64,000 nucleotides of DNA, from positions 199,139 to 263,138 of the forward strand of contig QEOQ01000663.1 in NCBI GenBank assembly GCA_010279815.1, given 5' to 3'. The notes under the pieces are model-generated. The model saw nothing but the letters and a program-made list of their open reading frames with translations, was not told the origin of the DNA and ran no database searches. The translations under genes and the position numbers were made by a program. Below, one piece after another: positions 49,248 to 61,600 of this stretch. Source of the stretch: Brachionus plicatilis. Lineage: Eukaryota > Rotifera > Eurotatoria > Ploima > Brachionidae. How positions within the stretch are numbered: position 1 is the stretch's first letter; each line of letters starts with the position of its first letter.

Positions 49248-50347
49248 TTAACTAATTTTACAACAATTTAGAGATAATTTTTTCCCATTTTTTGACTTTT
49301 TCTTCTTGGATTTTTTATCTGGTTTGAGCTTTACTACATTATTTGAAGGTTTATAGCTTATTTGATTCAAATTGTCTAGCGATTTTGCTACAGGAGCTTT
49401 GTATTTAAGCTTCTTTTTAAACGGTAAAATAAATTTCGACTTTTTTTTCTGTTCTACCGGTTTTATTAATTGAATTTCTTTTGGCATATTGTATGAATAC
49501 ACAAAACAATCAGAGGCTGACTTGTATTTGTATCGATTCATCTTAATATTCAAGTCAAAAATTTTCTTAAAAAATTAAAAATGCATACTTTAGACATGTC
49601 ATTCGTATCAAGGATATCGAATGCCAAATTTTTGAATATTTCGTTGAGGTTTTCTGCATTTTTGGCACTAGTCTCAAAAAATTTCATCAAATTTCTCGTG
49701 GCAAACTAAGCATGGATTAAAATTTGACCAAAATTTTCTTTTTAGCGATCAATTACCTTTTTTCCTTGCTCAAAACTGACTTCCCGTTTTTGTTCAAGAT
49801 CGTTTTTGTTACCAACTATGTACACTATTTCGGAATCAAGATTCATCTTAAAAAATTTTATTATAAAATTCTATATTATAATTTTAATTAAAACCATACT
49901 ATTGATATGTTTTCAGCCCAGTATTCCAATTTTTCAAAAGACTCCTTTTCACTAATATCATAAACAAGGACTGTGCCTTTTGTATTTCTAAAATGATTCC
50001 TAGTTATTGTCCTAAAACGCTCTTGGCCTGCTGTATCCCTTAAAATTCGAAAAATTATGATCATTTCATTTGAAAGGTAATGAATTTTTACCAAATTTGA
50101 AGTTTAACTTTTACTCCATCGATATCAAAATAAACGTTGACGAAGTCGAGACCAACTGTTGAGATGGTATTTTCGTTAAAGCCTTCATCGTTTAATCTTT
50201 TAATTATGGAGGTCTTTCCTTTAATTTGAAAAAATTTGTAATTAAAAATTTATCGATGATAAAAGATAAATTACCAACTCTTGATTCACCAATAATGAGA
50301 ACTTTATAATCAACATCATATGGTTTTGGATTCTTGCGATTAGCCAT
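49248..50347 (-). CDS. Rab-like small GTPase with long basic tail
   Basis: Exons 50347-50275, 50218-50092, 50038-49900, 49846-49757, 49705-49589 and 49565-49248, phases agree (287 aa). All GTPase motifs are present: P-loop GESRVGKTS, switch I threonine in NTISTVGLDF, WDTAGQERF, GNKNDLE and ETSAKNA. The fold ends near residue 185. A further 100 or so residues follow, rich in lysine (KKSKKKKSKNGKK), finishing LNCCKIS. The two cysteines in a CCxxx arrangement are plausible sites for double geranylgeranylation. Family Rabs have about 200-220 aa, so the tail is exceptional and could target negatively charged membranes. Closest in style to Rab8/10-type exocytic Rabs, but I cannot name an orthologue. 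Confidence 0.85.
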
Positions 50348-51301
50348 TTTACATGTTATTTAATTTTAGCATCTATTGTTAAAATTTTTTATACTCAGTC
50401 AAAAATGATGAGCAAAAGAAATGTTGAAATTTTTTAAAAAATAAATTCAAGTATCATTTTTATCTATTTTATTTTAAATTTATACAATATTCTCGAAATG
50501 AATGTTTTCAATTATAATCAAGCAATAAAAACCCAAGCTAAAACTTAGTTGAGCCGAGCAAAAATTTGAGAGAAATTAGCTTGATTTGTATAAGAATATT
50601 TAATCACAAAAAACTCTATTATTTATGTTTTAAATAATTTAGATAAATTTTTTTACAAATTTGGATTGTTGTATTTTTTCAAAGTAAACTTGAACAAAAA
50701 TTTCTTAATGAGCTTAAATTAATTGCATTTTCTCACTAATATCGTGGGCCATTATCCTAAACGTGTTATCATTTAGCGGATGAATTCTTATCTCAATTCT
50801 TATGTTACAGTTCGTTTTCGATTTGAGTTGTTCAAAACGAAGCATTTGAAGCCAACTAAATCAATCAAAATTTCTAAATTTAAAATTTAAATTAATTCAA
50901 TATTTATTAGTTTGACCTAATTGTGGTGTCTATAATCAAAGATTAAGTTTTACGATTATTTCTTTGCTTTAAAAGCCGAAATAAAAATGTCCAGTTTTGG
51001 ATTTGATCATATAGTGAAACAATTTAGAAAAAAAAATGATATTAGCTTACAAATTTTCCGAAATTTATATAATTATCGTTTGCTTTTATTTTAAATAAAG
51101 TATAAGGGGTCAAAGCTTTAATTAATAGGATAACAGTTTTTGTAAATAAATGAATGAAAAATTAAAGCTGTAGAAAAATTAATGATCCATTTTGATGAAC
51201 AGATTAAATTAAAATAAGAAACATTTTTTAGTCATTTAGTGTAATATTCTAATAAACTCTACGTAGCTTAAGAATTTAAATAAAAGAAATTTTTAGTAAA
51301 G
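50348..51301. other. Intergenic region with one coding-like exon
   Basis: AT-rich apart from a possible minus-strand exon at 50714-50855, listed separately. Nothing else is recognised. Confidence 0.45.
50714..50855 (-). CDS. Possible orphan terminal exon
   Basis: After a GATTTAG acceptor the frame reads WLQMLRFEQL...IRIEIRIHPLNDNTFRIMAH to a st­op at 50714. The alternating strand pattern and balanced composition suggest real protein, but neither an upstream exon nor a family was found. Confidence 0.25.
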
Positions 51302-51306
51302 ACAAG

Positions 51307-51705
51307 TGTAATGTTTACATTAGTACCCTTGGGCCCGTCTATCCGATCTCCCTCGTTAGACGTATTGGAACATGTATTTATGCTCCTTCTTAACTTAAAC
51401 GCTCATGGTTAAGTTAATTAACTTTCCAGTGATATCGACAAAGATGTCGCTATATCACATCTTCCCCCGCTTTTATAAAGCGTTAGCTAGGGAACTGACG
51501 ACCATTGTGACCACTGCCGGATCACCAATGACCGGGACCAGCCATAGACTATTATTTTTCCCAGGTACTAACTGACACTCGTCAGGTAGCCGTTGCACGC
51601 ACTATAAACATTACTGCCTCCAAGAAGCACTTTTATTAGTCTTCTGGGGCTTTTATCCTCGTCGCCAGATGTAATGTTTACATTAGATGATGTCGCTATA
51701 TCACA
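51307..51705. mobile_element. Solo LTR of an LTR retrotransposon
   Basis: A 399-bp block begins TGTAATG and ends TCACA (TG...CA) and is flanked on both sides by the 5-bp duplication ACAAG (51302-51306 and 51706-51710). It is much more GC-rich than its surroundings. The words GTAATGTTTACATTAG and GATGTCGCTATATCACA each occur twice within it. No internal protein-coding part is present, so this is a solo LTR left by recombination. Ty3/gypsy or BEL origin cannot be decided here. Confidence 0.88.
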
Positions 51706-51710
51706 ACAAG

Positions 51711-54451
51711 TTTTTGCTTTTTTTTAATTAGCAAAAGTGTGAACAAACTTGAAATTATTTTTTAAATTTCATTTTTTATTAGAAACTTAAAAAATTATTT
51801 TAAAAAATTTATGCCAAATTTTGCTTGGAAATTTCGAACTAAGTTTTTTCAAAAACCAAAATAAATTTTTAACTTGATAAAGAATTTATTTAAAAGTACT
51901 AAATCATTTGAAACAAATATGATAAAGATTTATTCCAAATTTTTTAGAGTTATTGAATTAATTAAATTTAGTTATGAATATTATATTATGCTTAAAAAGA
52001 TGCTGATTAGATTCAGGAGTGGAATTGTTTTTTGATTGGAAATTTTAACTGCATAAATTCATATTAAATTTTTCAATAAACTCTTATAAATTTATTCTTA
52101 TTTTTCTAAGTATTTGATAAAATTTACTTTTAAATTTTATTTATCATCTACAGTCTAGATAATTATCTTTCTCAAATCACTTTTGCTAATCATGCTCAAT
52201 TTTCAAATAAATACGGCTTTTTTGAAAAATTTGTAAAAGATGAATAACAACATTTTTATTGGAAATGGTTTCTAAACATTATTCGGCGAAAACATGTAAA
52301 AAAAAAGATAAATACATATTGAAATAAGAGATTAAAGCATAATTTAAGAATCCTTGGCTTCATGTAAAGATAAAACCAAATGATTTCCATATTTTTTAAG
52401 ATAAATCAATTCTACAGCATTTTCTATATTTCAATAGCACAATTAACAAATGGACAAATCATATTTTTTTCAATTTTTATTTTTTAATTTTTAATTTTTG
52501 TTTTAATTCATAATAAAATAAAAATACCCTTTTAAGATTCAACTTGATTTAATTTTTGTTATTTTATAATTTTTGTGTATAAAGATTTTTGTTTTATTTT
52601 TCTTTAAAAAAGTTTTTCGCAAATCTGAAAAAAAACTTTTAGCTGGTTTGAAACCAATTCGTTTTAGAATAATGAATTAAAATGTTTAAAAATTTAGAAA
52701 CATAAATTAAAAAACATTCAAAATTTAAAAAAACGTGGTCAATCTGTTCTCAAGTTTTGAAATTTTTAATTTTAAAATCAAAGATTAAAATATATTGTTA
52801 TCAAAATCCTTCAAAATACGCAATATTTAGCTAGCTTTAAAATTTATCTCAATCTAATTATTTTCTATTAAAGAATTCTCAATTTTTTTTTCATAGCAAT
52901 GATATATGATTTTTTCATAAAATAACGCTAAATTACGTTATCTAACGCAATAAACGTGATTATCAAATAATTAAGAGTTTTCAGCAAAGCCTTTGCTTAA
53001 TACAAATGAGATATCCCAATATGTGAATCAACGTGAATGTAATTCCTTTAAAGTTTTAAACTAAAAATAAGATTCGAAAATCTTAATTTAGGTGAAAAAA
53101 TAATATTGTGAATATCTTACAGACTTCCAAAAATTATAAATTAAATAATTTTTCTGAATCAAATTTTAAAAAATTAGCTTCATGATCTACTATGGTGAAA
53201 CTACATGAATAAAATGTTTCACGCTGTCGCTAAATTCAAAAATAAAAATTTGATTATATTTTTTTAAATATTGATTATCAGACAAAATATCAATATGATA
53301 TGTTTTTGATCAATTCTAGCAGGAAATCATTTTTAAAATTTTTAAAATTAATATATTTAAATGTTTGTTTAAACTTTTGTATAAACTTTTGTTTAATTGA
53401 TCTTGGTAAATTTAAAAGTCAAAGATTAAATTTAGTCTCCATTACAAGTAGTATTTGGAATTATGGACCTTAGAAAACACCTTAAAATTTTGAATTTATC
53501 AATAATTTGATCCTCAAATAATCCTGAATTTAAATAAAAATTAAGAATTGGATAATTTTTTTAATGCGAAATTTACGTAAAATTTGATAAAAATTTACAA
53601 TTCATTCTAACTTTTATCTTTTTTTTTTACTTGAACAGTAAAATAAAATTATGTTTGTTTAACCTAGTAAAACTCATAAAAAAACTAATAATTCAAAAAC
53701 GAAATTTATATTAAGAATTTAAAATTTGTGTCGGAATATTTGTATGCCTGATAAAATTGTAATAAAAAATGATGGTGAATATTAATTATTACGAATATAA
53801 CATTTCTTTAGCAATTCTACCGTATTACTGTGTTCGATATTGCGGTATAGACAGAAACACAGTTTGGTATTTGCAACAAACACCACTTGCACATGTTAAA
53901 ACATTCTTAACTTACACTGCATGCTCTTAAGATGCGTTTTAAACCTTGAGTCCGCATTAGATTCAAGTTTTAAGTTTAATGTGGTATTAAATTTTGAGAT
54001 TTTTTTTTTGAAATGTTTTTTTTACCTTTTTATACCCTTTAAACATTTTTTTGCCATTTAAGATCGAAAAATTACCAGAAATTACTCAAAAGGCAATTAT
54101 TTAGTTTTTCATTTAAACATAATTTGACAACAAATTTTAGATTTATTTGACCACACTTTAAAATGTCCACTTTTTGGCCTTCACATAAATTCTAGTAACT
54201 TTAAGTTTGGTCAAAGCACTACCATATTTATTCAATTGTCAATAACCCTTTAATACATGAATAAAATCTAGCCATTTTTCTAAAACTTTATCAATCATAA
54301 ATTGCTAAACAAATTACTTTATTTTTTTTATTTGAAAAAAAAATATTAACAAAAAACACCGATTATTGTTAAGCACATAGTAAATAATTTAAATGATTTA
54401 TCAAATTTTGAGTAGACGAAAAAACATTGAATCGATGCATCGATTACAAAT
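51711..54451. other. AT-rich intergenic region
   Basis: About 2.7 kb downstream of ATG5. I see no gene, RNA or recognisable repeat. Confidence 0.5.
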
Positions 54452-55577
<1,126 letters not shown>

Positions 55578-55943
55578 TTTTGGTTCAATTATTCGTTGAC
55601 CAAATCTAATCTTACCTTGATTTAAAAAAAAATCTGCTTTTAAAGATGAATATTTTAGATTAAAATTTTTGATTAGAAATTTTTATTAGATCACGAGACA
55701 AAGCATGTAGAATTATTTTGTGGAACTTTTTAACAATTCTAAATCGGAATTAAGCTCACAATTTACGTGTTTTTTTGGATTTAAAAATTCAAAAAAATCT
55801 TTATTTGGTTACCTAGATACAAAAAAAGTCACGGTCTTCAGTCTTTACCTTTGCTAATTCATTCAACTCCAAATAATTTATTTGATTTTAAAATATTATC
55901 TGTTAAATTTTTAAAAGAGAGAGAGAGAGACGTTGAGCTTAAA
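55578..55943. promoter_or_regulatory. Bidirectional promoter region ATG5/RPGR
   Basis: Only 366 bp separate the two divergent start codons, so both promoters must lie here or within transcribed leaders. A GA-repeat (GAGAGAGAGAG, about 55917-55929) precedes the RPGR start. No other element can be named. Confidence 0.5.
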
Positions 55944-58617
55944 ATGAGCTATTACGCAAGACCTAGCGGAAATTACTCTCACCGATCGATGGACAATACA
56001 ACCAACGACCTACTAGAAGATATACCAGGTAAAAAATTGTCCAAAAATTTAACTAATAAAAATTAAAATGATTAAAAAAATTGAAGAATATGGATCAGCT
56101 TTTGTTTGTGGAAAAAGTCGATTCGAAGAAGGAAAGTTTCATGTCAGAGATGATCCTATCATTGAAATTGCCTGTGGTGATGAACACACAGGTGTAGTTA
56201 CTGAAAGAGGTCGAGTTTTTATGTTTGGTTCAAACAACTGGGGTCAGCTAGGCCTAGGACATGAAAACAATGTAGAAAAGCCAAGTTGTGTCAAAGGTTT
56301 GAAATTTTAAAAGTTTTTAAGTAAAAATGTCTAAGTTGTTATTTAGCAATGAAACATGAAAAGGTATTACTGATAGCATGTGGCAGAAACCATACTATTT
56401 TGGCTACAGGTTTTTGATATAAAAATACTGAATAATTTTGTTAACAAAAAAAAATTAAGATAAAGGAAACATTTACTCATTTGGAAGCAATTCAGAAGGT
56501 CAACTTGGTTTTGGTGAAAGTTTTCAAGATCCTTTTTCAAATATTCCAAAAATAGTAGAAAAAATAGAGCCCCAAGAATGGTTAATGCTTGGAGCAGGAT
56601 CTGGTCATTCAGTAGCTTTATCAAGTAGAAAACACTATTCATTTTGATTGATCAAAAACTAATATGTTTTAAAGAATCTGGAGAGGTTTATGTTTGGGGA
56701 AGTAACGAAAATGGGGAAATAGGTTTGGGTAAAGTTATCGAGCAATTTTCTCCGAGAATGGTGCCACTAGACTACCGAGTTAGCTTTATTGCATGTGGAT
56801 ATTATCATACAACACTCATATCAAGTAAGTAATTTTTTTTAAACTTAGGTCATAAATCTCATAGCAACAAAATATTTAATGACTTTACATTTAAAAAATA
56901 AATGAAAAACAAAGTTTAAATATCATTTTTAAAAGAAAAAGGAAGACTGTATACATCAGGTTCAAATGAATATGGTCAACTGGGTCATAGTGATCACAAC
57001 AAGCGTTTCTCGGAAGTTTTATCCATCGATGAGCCAATTACATTTGTATCATGTGGAGGACAGCATTCAGTAATAATTGGAGCAAGTAGGAGCAGTCGTT
57101 AATCCAATTGATTTAGTTATTTAAATTTTTTTTTAGGCGGAAGAGCCTATTCTTTTGGTGACGGGTCAAAAGGCCAGCTTGGAAACGGTGAAGATGTAGA
57201 TCGAAGTAAAGTACCGGAACAAATCACTTTTTTTCGCAGGAAAAAGATAGTTCAAGTTGCATGTGGAGAATGTCATTCAGTATTTATTACCGAAACAGGA
57301 GAAATGTATGCTTCCGGAGATAATAGATATGGCAAGCTGGGTCTAAGTCAAAAAATATTCAATACAAATCAGTTTAATCCAGTTTTAGTTGATAAATTTA
57401 AGGCATTAATGATTGAAAATGTACTAATTAAAATTATTTTGTTAAATAATTTGTTTGAATTTTTTAATTGTGTTCAAGGTTGCCTGTGGTGGATGTCATA
57501 TGATTCTTATTGGAAAATTGAGGATCCCTAAAAGAAATGACAGTGACGATTCTATAAAGGAAAAGGGCTATTCCGATCGTAGAAAAGTATATTTTTATTT
57601 AAAAATTAATTTTTTTTCAAATATTTTTAAAAAGGATTTATCGAGACGAACTCCAAGTCCGAGTCCCTATGCACGAGAAAAAATTAGAAAAAATTCCAAA
57701 CGCAAAGATTCAGGTCAGATAAATATTTGAAAATTTAGAAACCTTTTAAAATATTTTTAATTAGATTCAGACGAAGAAGCCGAAAAAACTTTCAATAGAG
57801 TAAGTTATTTAAACCTTAAAAATGATTTAAAATATAAAATTTCTTTTCAAGACTCATACTCTGACTAGAGATAACGCATTTGTACCGCTAAGTGAACTAA
57901 ACCTGAAAAAAGCAGCTGAAGAAAAATCGAGAAATAGATACAAAAATTCAGATAATGAAGACGAAAGATCTTATCAACGAGACCGTAAAACCGATTCAAG
58001 ACACCTAGGCGCCAGCAGAAACAATGATGATGAAAAGGATAGCAGATTAAAGGGCATCAAAAGCAACAGAAATCGAACTTCTTCCAACTCTGATGATGAA
58101 ACCTTTTACAACAATAACAAAAAAAGTTTTTTAAAACCGCCAGTTAAAAAAATTACTGATTTTGATACGGAAACACCTTTCTTGTCACGTCCAAAAATAA
58201 AAAATTCAGATGATTCAGATAAAGAACTCAAAAAGCCAACTGGTTCTCCTAAATCACAGAATTTTAGAAATTTGTCTAGATTTAACACCAAAAGTTTTTC
58301 GGACGATGAGATTCCAAGAAGTAGCTATTTGAATGATAGAGCCAGAATTCAAAAACCCAATTCAACCTATTTGAGAGACTCAGTAAGAAATGATTCACAA
58401 GAACGATTTCCTAGGTCGAAAAGAGACAGTCTTTTGGATGACAAAAGAGCATCGAGTAAAACTAATGTTAGGGAGAGTATGAAACAAGAAAAAGATAAGT
58501 CTGATAAGAAAAAAAATGAAAAACCTAAGGAAAAAGTAAGTTTTTACTAAACAAAAAAGATTAAATTAATACTTTTAATTATTTTTAAAGCCTTTCAAGA
58601 TATGTTCAATTTTATAA
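55944..58617 (+). CDS. RPGR: X-linked retinitis pigmentosa GTPase regulator homologue
   Basis: Exons 55944-56028, 56087-56296, 56347-56409, 56460-56624, 56675-56824, 56936-57085, 57137-57420, 57479-57586, 57635-57713, 57765-57799, 57852-58535 and 58591-58617 sum to 2040 nt (679 aa) with all phases closed. Six to seven RCC1 propeller blades are clear: CGDEHTGVVTERGRVFMFGSNNWGQLGLG, then WGSNENGEIGLG, CGYYHTTL, FGDGSKGQLGNG and CGGCHMI. A charged, disordered Ser/Arg/Asp/Lys-rich tail follows. The final short exon encodes PFKICSIL, ending in a CAAX prenylation box, as in the constitutive vertebrate RPGR isoform. RPGR resides at the ciliary transition zone and controls entry of membrane proteins. 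The vertebrate Glu-Gly ORF15 region is absent. Confidence 0.93.
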
Positions 58618-61600
58618 GCGTTTTTTTGTTACAGTTTAAATCAAATTTGCCAAAGATTTTATCACTGAATTTATTCAGTAATTACGAAGATTTTTTTCAA
58701 TGAAATGTTAAATGCTTATTTTATTTTAAATTTATTTTTACTGATTAATAAAAATTTTAAATGTTTTAATGATTTTTTAAAATTTATAAAAATCGAATTG
58801 AATTAAATTAAGCTCAAAAAAACATAACAGAATAATTTTATTAAAATTCTTAAAATTTTTTTCACTTGACTTTGTTATTTTTTATTTTGAACTTATCAAA
58901 GAGCAAAAAGAAAATTTTAGATTTAATGCACTCATAATTATGGATAAGGATTGAAGAAACATATAAAAAAATAAAAATAAAACAGAAAAAATGTCATTTT
59001 GATTTAAAAAAAAAAGGAAAAAAAATCATGCTCGATTTTGAAATTAATTTTGTTCTTATAAATGCATTCAATTTTGGCTTCAATTTTTTTTTTATGTTTT
59101 TTTTCTTTTTTGAATTAATAATATTTAACTTTATTTTACTTGATTTTTGTTCACTTTTTTAAAGATTCAAAATCAAAAATTTTAGTTTATGTTGTTCTTT
59201 TTTGGATTCTCATTTTTCATGCTATCCAAAATCTCCCTCTGATAATTACCAAGTTGTTAGATTCAATTACAGATTGAAAAAATATATTTCCCTTTTTTGA
59301 TATTTTAAATAAAAGATAATAAAATACGTTTTAAAAAATAATGTAATATAGAGCAAAATACTTCTCTTGCACCTTTTTATCTAAAACAATTTTTCTCATG
59401 TTAAAATAAGACAAAAAATAAAAAATCAATAAGATTTAAATTGATTATTGATTTGATTTACTAAAAAAGAAAATAAAGATTTATTTGGCTAGTGAGATGC
59501 AACAAAGTATATTGCACTTTTTTGCAGTATTTTTCAAAATATTTTTTATTAACTTTACTTTTAATTTATCAAAAAAGGAAGAATTTTTGCTATTAAAATA
59601 TATAAACAACCCTTTTCGCTAAAAAATTATGGGGTTAGAACAAATCGAAATGAGCTTCACAAAAACCTTTTTTGAAATTCTATTCTTTAAAAAATGGACT
59701 TAAAAATGTTAAATTTTTAAATTAAAAAATCTAAAAATTATTTAGTTAATTATATCGAGATTTTTTTTTTCTTTATAATTTTATTTGACAAATAGAAAAA
59801 TTTTAATTATGTTATGAACATAGTTGTTGCTCAGAGACATTATTTTTAAATTAATATTTAAATACTTTTATTTGACTTTGTAGTGATTCATTTACGATGA
59901 TTTTTCATAAAAATCTTAATTATTTTAGCACATCAGAATAGTTTGATAACAGATGGTAAAATATGTATGCAATTTTTTGTAACATTTTATAAAATAAAAT
60001 ATTTTTTAGCTTTGTTTGGTTACCATTAAATATTGAAATTATTCCGGGTCCTTTTAACCCTAGGTTTGTAACTCAAAGATACACTAATCTGACACTGGAT
60101 ATTTAAAAAAGCAGCCGAAAAACAAAAAAACTTGATTATGTTTCTATCTCTTTAATCATGTGTTTTAGTTTACAATTTTTTTTATGATCTTTTCATTTTG
60201 AATTATAGCCTAGAATACGATTACGTAAAAAAACTTGGATAAATCGATTTCACAATTTGTTTTTCCAAAGAATAATCTAGATTAAATTTATTGAAAAAAA
60301 GAATTAAATTTTAAAAAATTCAAAAGCATTTTTGAAAATTTTATCTGGCAACGTAAAAGTTAATTAATACGACAGAAATCGATTTTTGTCCATAATAAAT
60401 ATTGGGCAATATGATTTTAAATATTTGCTCACAACATAATTTAAAGCGTAAAGTTTAGAAATTAGTCGAGATAAATCAAAAATGTAAGATAAATTTAAAA
60501 ACAGTCACGTAAATTATTTACTCAAAAATCTTTTTTTTTTGTCTATTTTTAAAAGAATTAAGCTGGATAAAAATTGTATTTTTTGAGCTGATTCAATTTC
60601 TAATTACAAATCGTTTATTTATCTTAATTGTTTTTGAATTCATAATTGTATCGATTTAGTAATTGCTGATTCATTAAGATATATTTTAAAGAAAATCAAA
60701 ATAATTTCTATTTAGTAAATTTTAAAAATTCAGAATTCAATATATCGTCTAATGAACAAAAAGGCGCATATTTTAGACATGATGTCTCTTTGATTTAATA
60801 TTTTGATTTTTGCTACAAAAAATTAAAGATAATTAAATATTTGAAAAAATTTTCATTCTCATCAATGATGACAGAAATTTTTAAATTTCATGAAAACGTC
60901 AAATTTATTTTTTAATTTAAAAGAATTTATTTTAAATTACCATTTTCTGAACATCTAATCTTTAATTAAATGTTAGATCAGGGATCAATTTCCGACAAAT
61001 CTTATTCAAATTCTAAGCACATAAAATTAGGAAGTATGAATTTTTTTATAAATCAGACTTAGAATCAAAATGGGATAAAAATACAAAAAAAAATTAGGAA
61101 TGTTATTAAATTTAACTTCATCTTATCTGGTTTTGCTATCAATGTTAGAATCTAATACTTTTAAGACATTGATTTAAAAACCATTCTTCTCATTCATCAC
61201 TGTTAGGATTTGTGAAAACATTCTTGAAGGAAGAAAATGGTATTTTTTTTTTGATCATGATTGCGAGTTTAAAAATAAAAATAAAAGCAAGAAAAAAGAT
61301 CACTAGGTAAATATTTTTTTATTCAAACAAATTTGATTATTATTTTGATCATTATTTTGATGCTATTAAAAAAAAGCAACTTGAATAATTTTTTTAGGAT
61401 CCTATGGGTAAATAATAATCGAAAAAATAAATCTTACCATAGAGCCATTTTTGCAGGTAAGGAATTAAGAAATTGTTTTTTAACCTGCTGCGATAAAAAC
61501 GCAGCGTTTTGAAATAAAATTTATTTCGATTAACACAAAACTTTAAATAATCTAAATAAGCGATTTTTAAGTTAAGTTTTTTAATCAAGGAAATTTCTTG

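Noticed and set aside
61487..61505. Hairpin GCTGCG-ATAAAAA-CGCAGC
   Set aside because: A 6-bp stem is short, isolated and without context; chance is sufficient.
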